This document shows, one piece after another, positions 1 through 9,566 of a DNA stretch of 64,000 nucleotides; the first letter of the stretch is position 1, and every line of letters starts with the position of its first letter. Below the pieces are notes generated by a model. That model had not been told where the DNA came from. It saw only the letters and a list, made by a program, of their open reading frames with translations, and did not search any database. The translations under genes and the position numbers were made by a program. Source of the DNA: Burkholderia cepacia GG4 (GTDB lineage Bacteria > Pseudomonadota > Gammaproteobacteria > Burkholderiales > Burkholderiaceae); the NCBI RefSeq assembly GCF_000292915.1, contig NC_018514.1, positions 620,001 through 684,000 of the forward strand, given 5' to 3'.

Positions 1-1099
<1,099 letters not shown>

Positions 1100-1119
<20 letters not shown>

Positions 1120-2149
1120 GCCGGACCTCGACGATCGCGCTCGCGCCGACGCGCACGAGCTTGCCGTCGGGTTCGTCGAGCTTCACGCGCACGGGGAAGC
1201 GCTGGGCGACATGCACCCAGTTCACCGAGCGCTGCACGATCGGCAGCGCGCGCGGCAGGTTGATGCGATCGCTGTCCGCGATGCCCGCGCCGATGCCGAC
1301 GACCTTGCCCGTCAGCGGACGGCTGCGGTCGATCATCGAATAAACGGTCGCGCAGTCGCCGACCGCGATGCGATTCAGCGACGTCTCGCGGAAATTACCG
1401 ACCGCGAACCATTCGCTCGCGTCGATCAACGTGAAGATCGACTGGTTCGGCGCGAGGGTTTCGCCGGCGAGCACGGTCAGGCCCGTCACGAGCCCATCGT
1501 GCGGCGCGCGCACGACCGTATCGTCGAGCGCGTGCTGCGCGCGGGCGAGCGCGGCTTCGCGTGCGTGGAGCGTCGCGATCGCGTCGGCATCGTCGCCGAT
1601 CGTCTGCGCGGACGACCGCTGCTGTTCCTGCGCCTGCGCGAGCGACACGGCCGCGTCGCGCTGCCGGACCTTCGCCTGGTCGAACTGCTGCGCGCTGACG
1701 TAGCCCTGCGCGGCGAGCGGTGCGAGCCGGTTCACGTCGCGCAGCGCGAGATCGTGATTCTGGGTCGCGCGCTTGACCTGCTCGGCGGCGACTGCGGCGT
1801 TCGAGCGCTCGCCGATCAGTGACCGGCGGCGCGTGTCGAGCGACGCGCGCGCGAGTTCGAGATCGGCCTGCGCCTGCGCGACCGTCAGCCGATACGGCAC
1901 CGGATCGATTTCATACAGCAGGTCGCCTTTCGCGACGCGCTGGTTCTCGTGCACCGCGAGCTGCACGATGCGCCCGCCGACGGGCGACGCGACGTGCACG
2001 ACGTCCGCGTCGATCGATGCGTCGTCGGTGGACGGGTAGGCGGTCGTGCGGTGGTACGCGTACGCGAGCGCCGCGATGCCGAGCGCGACGATCGCCAGCG
2101 CGATCGCGCGGCCTTTGGTGGAGGGGCGGGCGGTTCCGGCGGCCTTCAT
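1100..2149 (-). CDS. mdtN: HlyD-family periplasmic adaptor, MdtN-like
   Basis: Membrane-fusion protein that links the inner-membrane FUSC exporter to an outer-membrane channel. It has 349 residues, the usual size. One signal-anchor helix spans about residues 14-31. A split lipoyl/barrel-sandwich domain follows, with HVASPVGGRI near residue 50 and VVRAPHDGLVTG near 215, enclosing an Ala/Gln-rich coiled-coil hairpin (about 95-205). The ATG at 2149 overlaps the stop of the upstream lipoprotein gene by four bases (ATGA). The frame is open further upstream, but that extension is Arg-rich shadow sequence. Assignment to the MdtN/EmrA branch rests on motif and operon order. Confidence 0.9.
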
Positions 2150-2439
2150 GCGAACGGCCCCGTGCCGGTGAGCCAGACGATCACGGCGACCACGATCCCG
2201 ATCGCGGTGCACACGGCGAGCTGGTAGGGCACCGTGGCGGCCCAGCCGGTCGCGACGAACACGCGGTGCGCGACGATCGCGCCGACGATGCCGGCGATCG
2301 CGCTGACGAGCCAGAGCGGGAAATACGCGCCGAACAACGCGAACGACGGTGCGCCGCGCGATGCGCAGCCCGCGAGCGGCAGGGCTGGCACCAGGGTGGC
2401 GACGACGCGCAGCGGCGCGCGCGGCATTGTTTTTCTCAT
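2146..2439 (-). CDS. ytcA: YtcA-family small lipoprotein
   Basis: A 97-residue membrane lipoprotein. A short signal sequence ends in the lipobox LPLAGC at about residues 20-25. Two hydrophobic helices follow, the second ending in VWLTG near the C-terminus. Small proteins of this kind stand in front of mdtN-like adaptors in several proteobacteria, and this one is coupled to mdtN by an ATGA overlap. Its role in the pump is not established. The ATG at 2439 was preferred because the upstream extension is low-complexity and places the lipobox too far from the start. Confidence 0.8.
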   Translation of the reverse strand: MRKTMPRAPLRVVATLVPALPLAGCASRGAPSFALFGAYFPLWLVSAIAGIVGAIVAHRVFVATGWAATVPYQLAVCTAIGIVVAVIVWLTGTGPFA

Positions 2440-3072
2440 GGTGGGGCGAGCTCGACGGTGGGGGTGGATGCCGGGCGCGGCGCAATACGGTTCGCCGCCG
2501 CGACGACGATTCCGCGATACGGAGCCGATCATAAATCAGCGCGATGCAGACCGCCAGCCGTGCCGAGCGCGCTTGTGGCAAGGGCCGGCCGGTCGGCAGG
2601 CTGCGCGGTGCGGTGGCGGACGGTCCGCGATTCTGCCAGCGCGAGCTCCGGTAGGGTTGCTAACGGACTGTAAAGGATCGTCAGACGAAACCACACGTGC
2701 CGTGTTTGTTTGCGGACGCGGCGGAATCGGCGCGTGAACGCGGGATTGCCGCCCGGATGCGAGTGAATTGGCGTCCGCTCGTGCACGGGAGCGGCCGGGT
2801 TCTTCCGCGACGTGAGCGGACAACCGAGGTTCGGCGCCGTGTCGTCGTCCTGGCGATGCATCGGGCGGTGCGATCGACCGGAACGCTGCCCCCGGCCATC
2901 GCGTGAAGCGGGCCGGCCCGCCCGCGGCGGCCGTGCCCGGTCATGCCGGCCGGTATCTGTGTACCATCGTACGTATGGCGCGACGTGTGGCGCGGGGCAT
3001 GAGGAGATCTGAGGTCACGGCTCCGTTCGACGCGCGGCGCGGAAGCGGTATCGCAACCAGGATGAGCGTTCC
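2440..3072. other. Intergenic region, 633 bp
   Basis: The region lies between the divergently transcribed ytcA and metallophosphoesterase genes. All open frames here are Arg/Pro-rich shadows with no recognisable product. It presumably holds both promoters, but I could not identify convincing -35/-10 pairs, operators or an RNA gene. Confidence 0.5.
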
Positions 3073-4221
3073 ATGCGAAGTTTCTTTGTCCGGTTCATTG
3101 CAATCGGCGTGCTGTTCCATTTGTATGTCGGGCTGCGGATCATTCCCGACGCATTCGCGTCGCCGCTCGCGCGCACGATTGCGGCGCTGGTGCTGGCGAG
3201 CTTCGTCGTGCTGATCCCGGTCGGGATGTTTTCGCGCCGCTTCGACGAAGGCTGGGCCGCGACGCTGGTCGGCTGGACCGGCTCGCTCGTGATGGGCTTC
3301 TTCTCGTCGCTGCTCGTGCTGACGTTCCTGCGCGAGCTGGTGCTGCTCGGCGTCGTCGTCAGGCGCTATCTGGGGCACGACGCCGCGTGGAGCGGCGCGG
3401 CATCCGACACGGCGCTCGTCGTGGTGGCGGGCGCGGTGCTGGTCAGCGCGATCGGGTTCGTCGGCGCGCGCCGCACGGCGGCGGTCAAGCGCGTGTCGAT
3501 TCCGGTCGACGGGCTACCCGCCGCGCTCGACGGGCTGAAGATCGTGCAACTGTCCGACATTCACGTCGGGCCGACGATCAAGCGGCCTTACATCGAGCGG
3601 ATCGTGCGGGCGGTCAATGCGCTCGATGCCGATCTCGTCGTCGTGACGGGCGACGTGGTCGACGGCTCGGTCAAGCGGCTGAGCGAACACACGGCGCCGC
3701 TCGGGCGCATGCAGTCGCGGCACGGCAGCTTCCTCGTGACGGGTAATCACGAGTACTACGCCGGCGCGCACGCGTGGATCGACGAATTCCGGCGGATCGG
3801 GTTGACGGTGCTGCTGAACGAGCATGTGCTGATCGAGCACGATGGCGCACGCGCGGTGCTCGCGGGCGTGACCGATTTCACGGCGGGCGGGTTCGATCCC
3901 ACGCATCGCAGCGACCCCGAAGGGGCGTTGGCGGGCGCGCCGCGCGACGTCGCCACGAAGATCCTGCTCGCGCACCAGCCGCGCAGCGCGGAGGCGGCGA
4001 GTCGGGCCGGCTACACCGTGCAGCTGTCCGGGCATACGCACGGCGGCCAGTTCCTGCCGTGGCCGCCGTTCGTGCGCCTGCAGCAGCCCGTGATCGGCGG
4101 GCTGGACCGGTTCGGCGGGATGTGGCTCTATACCAGCCGCGGAACGGGCTACTGGGGGCCGCCGAACCGCTTCGGCGTGCCGTCCGAAATCACGCTGATC
4201 CGGTTGACGCGCGGCCGCTAG
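3073..4221 (+). CDS. Membrane-anchored metallophosphoesterase
   Basis: Calcineurin-like phosphoesterase of the YaeI/YkuE type. The first 140 residues hold about four hydrophobic helices. The C-terminal catalytic domain has the full set of metal-binding blocks: LSDIHVG near residue 160, GDVVDG near 195, GNHEYY near 225, AHQPR near 301 and SGHTHGGQ near 320. Relatives act on UDP-sugar or phospholipid headgroups, but nothing here fixes the substrate. The C-terminus is convergent with the nitroreductase gene, only 6 bp away. Length (382 residues) is typical for the membrane-bound form. Confidence 0.9.
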   Translation: MRSFFVRFIAIGVLFHLYVGLRIIPDAFASPLARTIAALVLASFVVLIPVGMFSRRFDEGWAATLVGWTGSLVMGFFSSLLVLTFLRELVLLGVVVRRYLGHDAAWSGAASDTALVVVAGAVLVSAIGFVGARRTAAVKRVSIPVDGLPAALDGLKIVQLSDIHVGPTIKRPYIERIVRAVNALDADLVVVTGDVVDGSVKRLSEHTAPLGRMQSRHGSFLVTGNHEYYAGAHAWIDEFRRIGLTVLLNEHVLIEHDGARAVLAGVTDFTAGGFDPTHRSDPEGALAGAPRDVATKILLAHQPRSAEAASRAGYTVQLSGHTHGGQFLPWPPFVRLQQPVIGGLDRFGGMWLYTSRGTGYWGPPNRFGVPSEITLIRLTRGR

Positions 4222-4227
4222 CGCACG

Positions 4228-4812
4228 TCAGTCGATGCGCGCGATGTCGTCGAAATCGAAGCGCGGGCTGCGCGGGAACAGGCCCGCCGGATCGCCATAG
4301 CCGAGATTCACGAGGAAGTTGGTCCGGATCGCGGTGCCTGCGAAGAATTCGGCGTCGACCTTCGCGGCGTCGAAACCCGACATCGGGCCCGCGTCGAGGC
4401 CGAGCGCGCGCGCGGCGAGGATCAGGTACGCGCCCTGCAGCGACGAGTTGCGGAATGCGGTGGCTTCGATCAGCGCATCGTTGCCGGCGAACCAGCTGCG
4501 CGCGTCGGCGTGCGGGAACAGGCGCGGCAGGTGCTCGTGGAACGCGAAGTCCATGCCGACGATCACGGTGACGGGCGCGGCCATCGTCTTCGCGAGATTG
4601 CCTTCGGACAGTGCGGGTTTCAGGCGCGCCTTCGCTTCGGGCGACTTGACGAACACGAAGCGCGCGGGGCTCGCGTTCGCCGACGTCGGGCCGAATTTGG
4701 TCAGGTCGATCAGCCGGTGCAGCAGCGCGTCGTCGACGGGTTTGTCCTGCCATGCGTTGTGCGTGCGCGCGGTGAGGAACAATTGGTCGAGGGCGGAATC
4801 GGAGAGCGTCAT
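4228..4812 (-). CDS. rutE: Malonic semialdehyde reductase / nitroreductase (RutE-type)
   Basis: FMN-dependent nitroreductase-fold enzyme of 194 residues, the length of RutE (196). Family landmarks are FTxRTHNAW-like sequence near residue 12, [15 protein letters not shown] near 37-50 and [13 protein letters not shown] near 140. In uracil breakdown RutE reduces malonic semialdehyde to 3-hydroxypropionate. No other rut gene is in the window, so it may act as a general reductase. The ATG at 4812 gives [10 protein letters not shown], the expected N-terminus; the longer frame upstream is shadow. Confidence 0.82.
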   Translation of the reverse strand: MTLSDSALDQLFLTARTHNAWQDKPVDDALLHRLIDLTKFGPTSANASPARFVFVKSPEAKARLKPALSEGNLAKTMAAPVTVIVGMDFAFHEHLPRLFPHADARSWFAGNDALIEATAFRNSSLQGAYLILAARALGLDAGPMSGFDAAKVDAEFFAGTAIRTNFLVNLGYGDPAGLFPRSPRFDFDDIARID

Positions 4813-5048
4813 GGTGGGTTCGGGAAGAAATCGGCCGGGTCGCGCCGGCCGGCATTGCGGAAGAAGGCGGCGCCCTGGATAAGGGCGCGCTGCGACACGG
4901 CGCGATGATAGCGTGGCGCGCGCAAACGCGGCGGCTTCGCGCGCGGCGCGCGACGGGCCGCAATGACAGCGCATGGCGGCGTGCCGCGCCGTTGGCTACC
5001 ATGCAGACAGGGTTCCCACGCACCGTTCATTGCCCGCCTGATTCCGCC

Positions 5049-5654
5049 ATGTCGACACCCGATCTGTTCGCCGATGCCCCCGCGCCCGACGTGGACTGGT
5101 ACCCGGACTGGCTCGCGCCGGCCGACGCCGATCGTGTGCTGGCCGCGCTGGTCGACGAGGTCGCGTGGCGGCAGGACACGATCCGCACGCCGCGCGGTCG
5201 CATCCCGTTGCCGCGGCTCACCGCGTGGCAGGGCGAGCCGGACGCCGTCTACGTGTATTCGGGGATCCGCAACGTGCCGGAGCCTTGGACGCCGGCCGTG
5301 CTCGACCTGAAGCGCGCGGTCGAGGCGACCTGCGGCGCGCGTTTCAACAGCGTGCTGCTCAATCGCTACCGGAACGGCCAGGACAGCCTCGGCTGGCATG
5401 CCGACAACGAGCCCGAGCTCGGCGAGGCGCCCGTGATCGCATCGGTGAGCCTCGGCGCGATGCGCGTGTTCGACCTGCGTCATCGCGCGACCGGCGTCGT
5501 GCATGCGTACCGGCTGACGCACGGCAGCCTGCTGGTGATGCGTGGCCGCACGCAGGCCGAGTGGCAGCACCGCGTGCCGAAGGCGCCCGCGGTGCAGGGC
5601 GAGCGCGTCAACCTGACGTTCCGGCGCGTGATATCCGCGGACGCGAGCCGGTAG
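5049..5654 (+). CDS. alkB: AlkB-type 2-oxoglutarate/Fe(II) dioxygenase
   Basis: Oxidative demethylase of the AlkB fold, 201 residues, acting on alkylated nucleic acid bases or possibly proteins. The iron-binding facial triad is visible: WHADNE near residue 116-120 gives His-x-Asp, and QHRVPK near 175 gives the distal His. The 2-oxoglutarate arginines are in RVNLTFRR near the C-terminus, and NRYRNGQDSLGWH is the usual substrate-loop signature. The short form lacks the E. coli AlkB N-terminal extension and resembles ALKBH2/3-like bacterial homologues. MSTPDLF was chosen as the start. A 13-bp repeat array begins 9 bp after the stop. Confidence 0.88.
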   Translation: MSTPDLFADAPAPDVDWYPDWLAPADADRVLAALVDEVAWRQDTIRTPRGRIPLPRLTAWQGEPDAVYVYSGIRNVPEPWTPAVLDLKRAVEATCGARFNSVLLNRYRNGQDSLGWHADNEPELGEAPVIASVSLGAMRVFDLRHRATGVVHAYRLTHGSLLVMRGRTQAEWQHRVPKAPAVQGERVNLTFRRVISADASR

Positions 5655-5663
5655 CCGCGCCCG

Positions 5664-5800
5664 GCAGCCGCACCAGGCAGCCGCACCAGGCAGCCGCACC
5701 AGGCAGCCGCATCAGGCAGCCGCATCAGGCAGCCGCATCAGGCAGCCGCATCAGGCAGCCGCATCAGGCAGCCGCATCAGGCAGCCGCATCAGGCAGCCG
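5664..5800. repeat. 13-bp tandem repeat array, 10 copies plus a partial
   Basis: The unit is GCAGCCGCAYCAG, repeated perfectly head to tail. Copies 1-3 have C at the variable position and copies 4-10 have T; a 7-base partial copy ends the array. It is noncoding: it lies just past the alkB stop and the unit length is not a multiple of three. Identical neighbouring copies suggest recent slippage or unequal exchange. Confidence 0.97.
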
Positions 5801-6089
5801 GGGTCGTGACCCGTTTTTCGACCGATCCGGGCAATCGGTCGTCCATGCGGCACGTTGCCGCACGGGTGGGGTACCGTGCTGCGGGAATCTGCCGGCGAGG
5901 CCCGTGCCATATGGGTTTCAGGTGGATTTCATCGACCGCCCGGTTCCGATAGGCAGGTGAAAGCCCTGATGGTGCGTCGCAACATTCATTGACTAGACTG
6001 TCGAATGGCAGAAACGCGCCGAGAGCAGGCGCACCTTTTGGACATGCCCGAGCGTCGCCGATGCGACGCGCAGGGCAGGAGCACAACCC

Positions 6090-6296
6090 GTGACCGTACT
6101 GGACTCATCCCTCGAACCCTCGCTGCACGTCTTCGAACAAGACGGCGGATGGCAATGGGCGCTGACGGTGAAGCGGGCGTCCGGCGTCGGTGTGAAAGTC
6201 GTTGCATTCAGCACCGATGGCTTTCGCGGCGAAGCCGACGCGTACGCCGCCGGTCAGCTCGCGCGCGCCGAGTATGACGACGCCGTGACGGCCTGA
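6090..6296 (+). CDS. Small hypothetical protein, 68 aa
   Basis: A short acidic-to-neutral soluble protein that I do not recognise. It starts with GTG at 6090, 8 bp after an AGGAG ribosome-binding site at 6077-6081. The composition is balanced (aromatic FEQDGGWQW near residue 15, an acidic C-terminal half) and unlike the Arg-rich shadow frames around it, so it is probably real. It resembles the many lone 60-80-residue Burkholderia proteins with a beta strand-helix layout. Confidence 0.65.
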   Translation: MTVLDSSLEPSLHVFEQDGGWQWALTVKRASGVGVKVVAFSTDGFRGEADAYAAGQLARAEYDDAVTA

Positions 6297-6675
6297 CGCC
6301 ACGGCGCGCCGATCCCGTTCGCGGATCGGTGCGGTCGTTCATTGGCACACGTTTTTCCATTCGTCTCCCCCTTGCACATCGACCGTGATTGCGTCGCCCG
6401 ATCTCGCGCGTGACGCGTCGCGAACGCGTATCGAGTAGGGCCAGCGCGCTGCCGCCGCGCGCGGCGACGTTCCGGTGGGCAGCCCTGTCTATCGCTGTTA
6501 TCCTTTCGATCGCGTCAGGCTATACGGCAGTCCGCCTGTCCGGTCCGGCGCGCCGGGCTGTCGGCCGCCTGCGCCGGATCGTGTTGATCCGGTCCGGTCG
6601 AAAATCCATAATCAAGCATTGCGGGTCTTTCGTGAACGCTTCCATTCCGTCCATGTGCACAGGGTCAACTCAACG
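6297..6675. other. Intergenic region upstream of iclR 1
   Basis: This 379-bp stretch has no supported gene. The open frame that enters the iclR gene from upstream is an artefact of high GC. It contains the promoter annotated at 6584-6612. Confidence 0.5.
6584..6612 (+). promoter_or_regulatory. Predicted sigma-70 promoter of iclR 1
   Basis: -35 TTGATC (6584-6589), 17-bp spacer, -10 CATAAT (6607-6612). It would give a leader of about 57 bases before the ATG at 6676. No TGTTCC-type operator is seen here. Confidence 0.55.
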
Positions 6676-7620
6676 ATGAGCGGTGCACCGAAACCGCCGG
6701 CCAGGCCGGCAAGCGCGCCGCGCGCGGCAGCAAGCGACGACGCCGACAACGACGCGTCGAAGCAGGGCGCGGGCGACGACGAATCGTCCGGCGGCGCGTC
6801 GTCGTATCTGGTGCCGGGGCTCGAACGCGGGCTGCGGATCCTCGCCGAATTCTCCGCGCGCGAGCCGGTGCTCGGCGCGCCCGAGCTGTCGAAGCGCATC
6901 GGCATCCCGCGCACGACCACCTTCCGCCTGCTGCAGACGCTCGAAGCGCTCGGCTTTCTCGAACGCGTGAACGGCGATCGCTATTTCCGGCTCGGTGTCG
7001 GCGTGCTGCGGCTCGGCTTCGAATACCTGAATTCGCTCGAACTGACCGATCTCGGCACGCCCGTGCTCGAACGGCTGCGCGACGCGACGGGCCTGTCGAC
7101 GCACCTGCTGATCCGTGACCAGCGCGATGTCGTGTTCGTCGCGAAGGCGCAGAGCAACACGTCGATGTTCGGTTCGGTGAAGGTGCACGTCGGCACGCGG
7201 CTGCCCGCGCACGCGACCGTGCACGGCCATGTGCTGATGGGCGACCTCACGCGCGACGCGCTGCGCCAGCTCTATCCGGAAAAGCGGCTCGAGCAGTTCA
7301 CCGAGCGCACGCCCGGCAGTGTCGACGAACTGTACGAGCGCGTGCGCCACTACGCGCGGCTCGGCTACGCGGTCAGCGAGGCCGCGTTCGAAAGCGGCAT
7401 CTCGGCCGTGACCGCGCCGGTGCGCGACCATTCGGGCGCGATCGTCGCGGCGATCACCGCGACGGTGCCGCGCTCGGAGATCGGCGAGGCCGGCGAGAAG
7501 GAACGGCTCGTCGAAGCAGTGTGCGGCGCGGCGGTCGACCTGTCGCAGCGCCTGAACTACCGGCCGCTCGAAAGCGACCCGACGTTCGCGCACGCCCGTC
7601 ACCGGGTCGCGATGTTCTGA
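6676..7620 (+). CDS. IclR-family transcriptional regulator (1)
   Basis: A 314-residue regulator. After a disordered Ala/Asp-rich N-terminus come a winged helix-turn-helix (about residues 40-95, with LGAPELSKRIGIPRTT and FRLLQTLE) and the IclR effector-binding domain (about 110-290, with GTRLPAHATVHGHVLMG and SAVTAPVRDHSGAIVAAI). Its DNA-recognition segment is almost the same as that of the second IclR protein at 13240, so the two probably bind the same sites. It is convergent with the porin gene and separated from it by a bidirectional terminator. The ATG at 6676 follows the predicted promoter. Confidence 0.92.
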   Translation: MSGAPKPPARPASAPRAAASDDADNDASKQGAGDDESSGGASSYLVPGLERGLRILAEFSAREPVLGAPELSKRIGIPRTTTFRLLQTLEALGFLERVNGDRYFRLGVGVLRLGFEYLNSLELTDLGTPVLERLRDATGLSTHLLIRDQRDVVFVAKAQSNTSMFGSVKVHVGTRLPAHATVHGHVLMGDLTRDALRQLYPEKRLEQFTERTPGSVDELYERVRHYARLGYAVSEAAFESGISAVTAPVRDHSGAIVAAITATVPRSEIGEAGEKERLVEAVCGAAVDLSQRLNYRPLESDPTFAHARHRVAMF

Positions 7621-7652
7621 CCCGTCGAACGGCCGCAGCGCGCGGCTTCGCC

Positions 7653-7688
7653 AACGCAAAGAGCAGCCCGCGGGCTGCTCTTTGCGTT
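7653..7688. terminator. Perfect 36-bp palindrome, bidirectional terminator
   Basis: AACGCAAAGAGCAGCCCG is followed immediately by its exact reverse complement, a GC-rich core flanked by AAAG/CTTT on both arms. It sits between the convergent iclR 1 and porin genes, where it can stop transcription from both sides. Confidence 0.85.
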
Positions 7689-7719
7689 TCCGGCCTCGGG
7701 CGCGTGCGCCCGGCGCCGC

Positions 7720-8799
7720 TCAGAACGAGTGGTGAATGCCGGTCAGCACGATCACCTGGTTCGCGGTACTCGACGTGCCGGCCGTGAAGAACGCGGCCTT
7801 CGCGCCGCCCGACCCGTGCTCGTACAACACGTTCGCGTAGAGCTGCGTGCGTTTGGACAGCGAGTAGATGTCGCCGAGCTCGACCTGGGTCCAGCGGCGG
7901 CCGGCCAGCGTCGTGGTCGCCGCGCCGCCCGCGATCGTGTTGAACGCGCTGTTGCGGTAGTTCACGCCCGCGTCGTAGCTCTGGAACGTGTCGGAATACC
8001 CGTTCGACTGCATCTTCGTGCGCGTGTAGAGGCCATGCACGAGGAAGTCGCCGAACTGGTAGGACGCGCCCGCGCCGATGTTCTCGACCTTGTTTGCGAT
8101 GTAGCCGTTCGCGGTGTTCTGCCCCTGGAACGACGTAATGCCCGTCTGGCTGATCAGGATCGAGCGATCGTGTTCGTTCGAGTAGACGGCCGACGCCCTG
8201 AACGACCCGTTCGAGTAGTTCAGCGCGGCGCCCACCGACTTGCCGGTCGAGAAGTTCGTCGTGTTGCCGAGCGCCATCGTCGCCGCGGCCGAGAAGCCGG
8301 CGAAGCTCGGCGAGCGGTACTTGACCGAGTTGTTGTACGGCACGTTGCCGGTCGCAGCGAGCCCGTCGATGTTGCCCGGGTGGAACGCATACCAGCTCAT
8401 CGCGAGGTAGGCCGTGCTGAGCGGATCGAGATAGTCGAAGCTCAGCGGGGTCTGGCGCCCGAGCGTCAGCGTGCCGTAGCGGTCCGAACTGAGGCCGACG
8501 AACGCCGAGCGGTTCCAGATGGTGTTCGCGGTCGCGAACTGGCCGTTGTTCGTATAGAAGCCGTTTTCGAGCTGGAAGATCGCCGACAGGCCGCTGCCGA
8601 GGTCTTCCTTGCCCTTCAGACCCCACCGGTCGGGCTGGGTATTGCCCTGGATCATCGCCCACTTCGCATGGCCGCCGACGTTGTTCACGTAGGCGACGCC
8701 GGCATCCATGCTGCCGTAGAGCATCACGCTGCTCTGCGCCCAGGCGCCCGACACGGCGCCCATTCCGATGACTGCTGCTGCTACCGCATGCTTGACCAT
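7720..8799 (-). CDS. Outer-membrane porin (OmpC-like, beta-proteobacterial)
   Basis: A trimeric general porin of 359 residues. A signal peptide ends at GAWA-QSS near residue 21, and the mature protein begins SSVMLYGSMDAG, typical of Burkholderia porins. Internal strands include LGRQTPLSFDY near residue 112, and the protein ends in Phe (IHHSF), the signature recognised by the BAM machinery. The ATG at 8799 has a strong AGGAG site 6 bp upstream. It is divergent from the Rieske operon and shares its operator sequence, so it likely admits that pathway's substrate. The solute is not known. Confidence 0.93.
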   Translation of the reverse strand: MVKHAVAAAVIGMGAVSGAWAQSSVMLYGSMDAGVAYVNNVGGHAKWAMIQGNTQPDRWGLKGKEDLGSGLSAIFQLENGFYTNNGQFATANTIWNRSAFVGLSSDRYGTLTLGRQTPLSFDYLDPLSTAYLAMSWYAFHPGNIDGLAATGNVPYNNSVKYRSPSFAGFSAAATMALGNTTNFSTGKSVGAALNYSNGSFRASAVYSNEHDRSILISQTGITSFQGQNTANGYIANKVENIGAGASYQFGDFLVHGLYTRTKMQSNGYSDTFQSYDAGVNYRNSAFNTIAGGAATTTLAGRRWTQVELGDIYSLSKRTQLYANVLYEHGSGGAKAAFFTAGTSSTANQVIVLTGIHHSF

Positions 8800-8901
8800 T
8801 TGATCTCCTGACTCTCCAAACCTGATGAAAACGTGCCGTGGCGGCTGGCGCGGGGACGGCCATCCGTCGCGCGTTTCCTGCCGCCGGCCGGGCATTTCTT
8901 G

Positions 8902-8919
8902 TGTTCCATATAAGGAACA
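8902..8919. promoter_or_regulatory. IclR-type operator upstream of the porin gene
   Basis: TGTTCC-ATATAA-GGAACA, a 6-6-6 inverted repeat. It is placed about 20 bp downstream of the porin -10 box, a repressing position. The same arms occur at 9187-9204. Confidence 0.75.
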
Positions 8920-8939
8920 ATGTGCCTCTGATGGAATGG

Positions 8940-8967
8940 AGTATAGAGGCGCTGTGCCGATGGTCAA
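8940..8967 (-). promoter_or_regulatory. Predicted porin promoter
   Basis: Read on the minus strand: -35 TTGACC (8967-8962), 16-bp spacer, -10 TATACT (8945-8940). The operator at 8902-8919 lies immediately downstream. Confidence 0.65.
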
Positions 8968-9163
8968 AAATAAATTTATCGGGACGGATGGGAAATCGGA
9001 CGCTGCGCCACACGGACCCGAGCATCCCGGAAAACCCGCTTAAATCCCTGCCTTTAAAGAAGAAATCGTGTCTGGCGTGGGGGTCGGAGATGATCGTCGG
9101 GCTGGCGGTCGGTGTTTTCCCTAGGGCATGCAGCTTTTTGTTTTACTCGTGGAAAGTCGCTCC

Positions 9164-9169
9164 TATAAT
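9164..9169 (+). promoter_or_regulatory. -10 box of the Rieske operon promoter
   Basis: A consensus TATAAT. The -35 side is weak (TTTTAC at 9141-9146, 17-bp spacer), so an activator may contribute. The predicted start point near 9176 is just before the operator at 9187-9204. Confidence 0.65.
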
Positions 9170-9186
9170 CACCATCCATAAACTGC

Positions 9187-9204
9187 TGTTCCGGATATGG
9201 AACA
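9187..9204. promoter_or_regulatory. IclR-type operator upstream of the Rieske operon
   Basis: TGTTCC-GGATAT-GGAACA, with the same arms and spacing as the porin-side site. It overlaps the early transcribed region of the operon, consistent with repression in the absence of substrate. Confidence 0.78.
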
Positions 9205-9247
9205 AGTCCGGAGCGAACCGAGAGTCGATCAGAAGGAAGGGTGTGAG

Positions 9248-9565
9248 ATGTCTGAACAATGGATTTGCGCCGGGCACGCCGGCGCGCTGTCGGAAGACAC
9301 GCCGATCGAGTTCAAGCGGACCGACGGCGTTGAAATCGGGATCTACCGCGTCGGCGACGAGGTGTATGCGCTCGAGAACGTGTGCCCGCATGCGTACGCG
9401 CTGCTGACGCAGGGGTTCGTCGACGAAGGCACCGTCGAATGCCCGCTGCACGAGGCCGTGTTCGACATCAAGACGGGCGAATGCCTGAAGGGCCCGGGCG
9501 GGCGCGCGCTGAAGCAGTACGCGGTGCGCCTTGCCGGCGAGGAAATCCAGATCAAGGTGGAATGA
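9248..9565 (+). CDS. Rieske [2Fe-2S] ferredoxin
   Basis: Electron carrier of a three-component non-haem iron oxygenase, 105 residues. The cluster motifs are CPHAY near residue 43 and CPLHEAVFDIKTGECLKGP near 65, giving Cys-x-His and Cys-x2-His. The ATG at 9248 follows a GAAGGAAGG site. It is the first gene of the operon and ends 1 bp before the next ATG. Electrons would come from the FAD reductase at 19950 and go to the oxygenase at 9933. Confidence 0.93.
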   Translation: MSEQWICAGHAGALSEDTPIEFKRTDGVEIGIYRVGDEVYALENVCPHAYALLTQGFVDEGTVECPLHEAVFDIKTGECLKGPGGRALKQYAVRLAGEEIQIKVE

Positions 9566-9566
9566 C

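Noticed and set aside
5664..5800. CRISPR array
   Set aside because: The 13-bp units are directly adjacent with no spacers, and no cas gene is present. It is a minisatellite.
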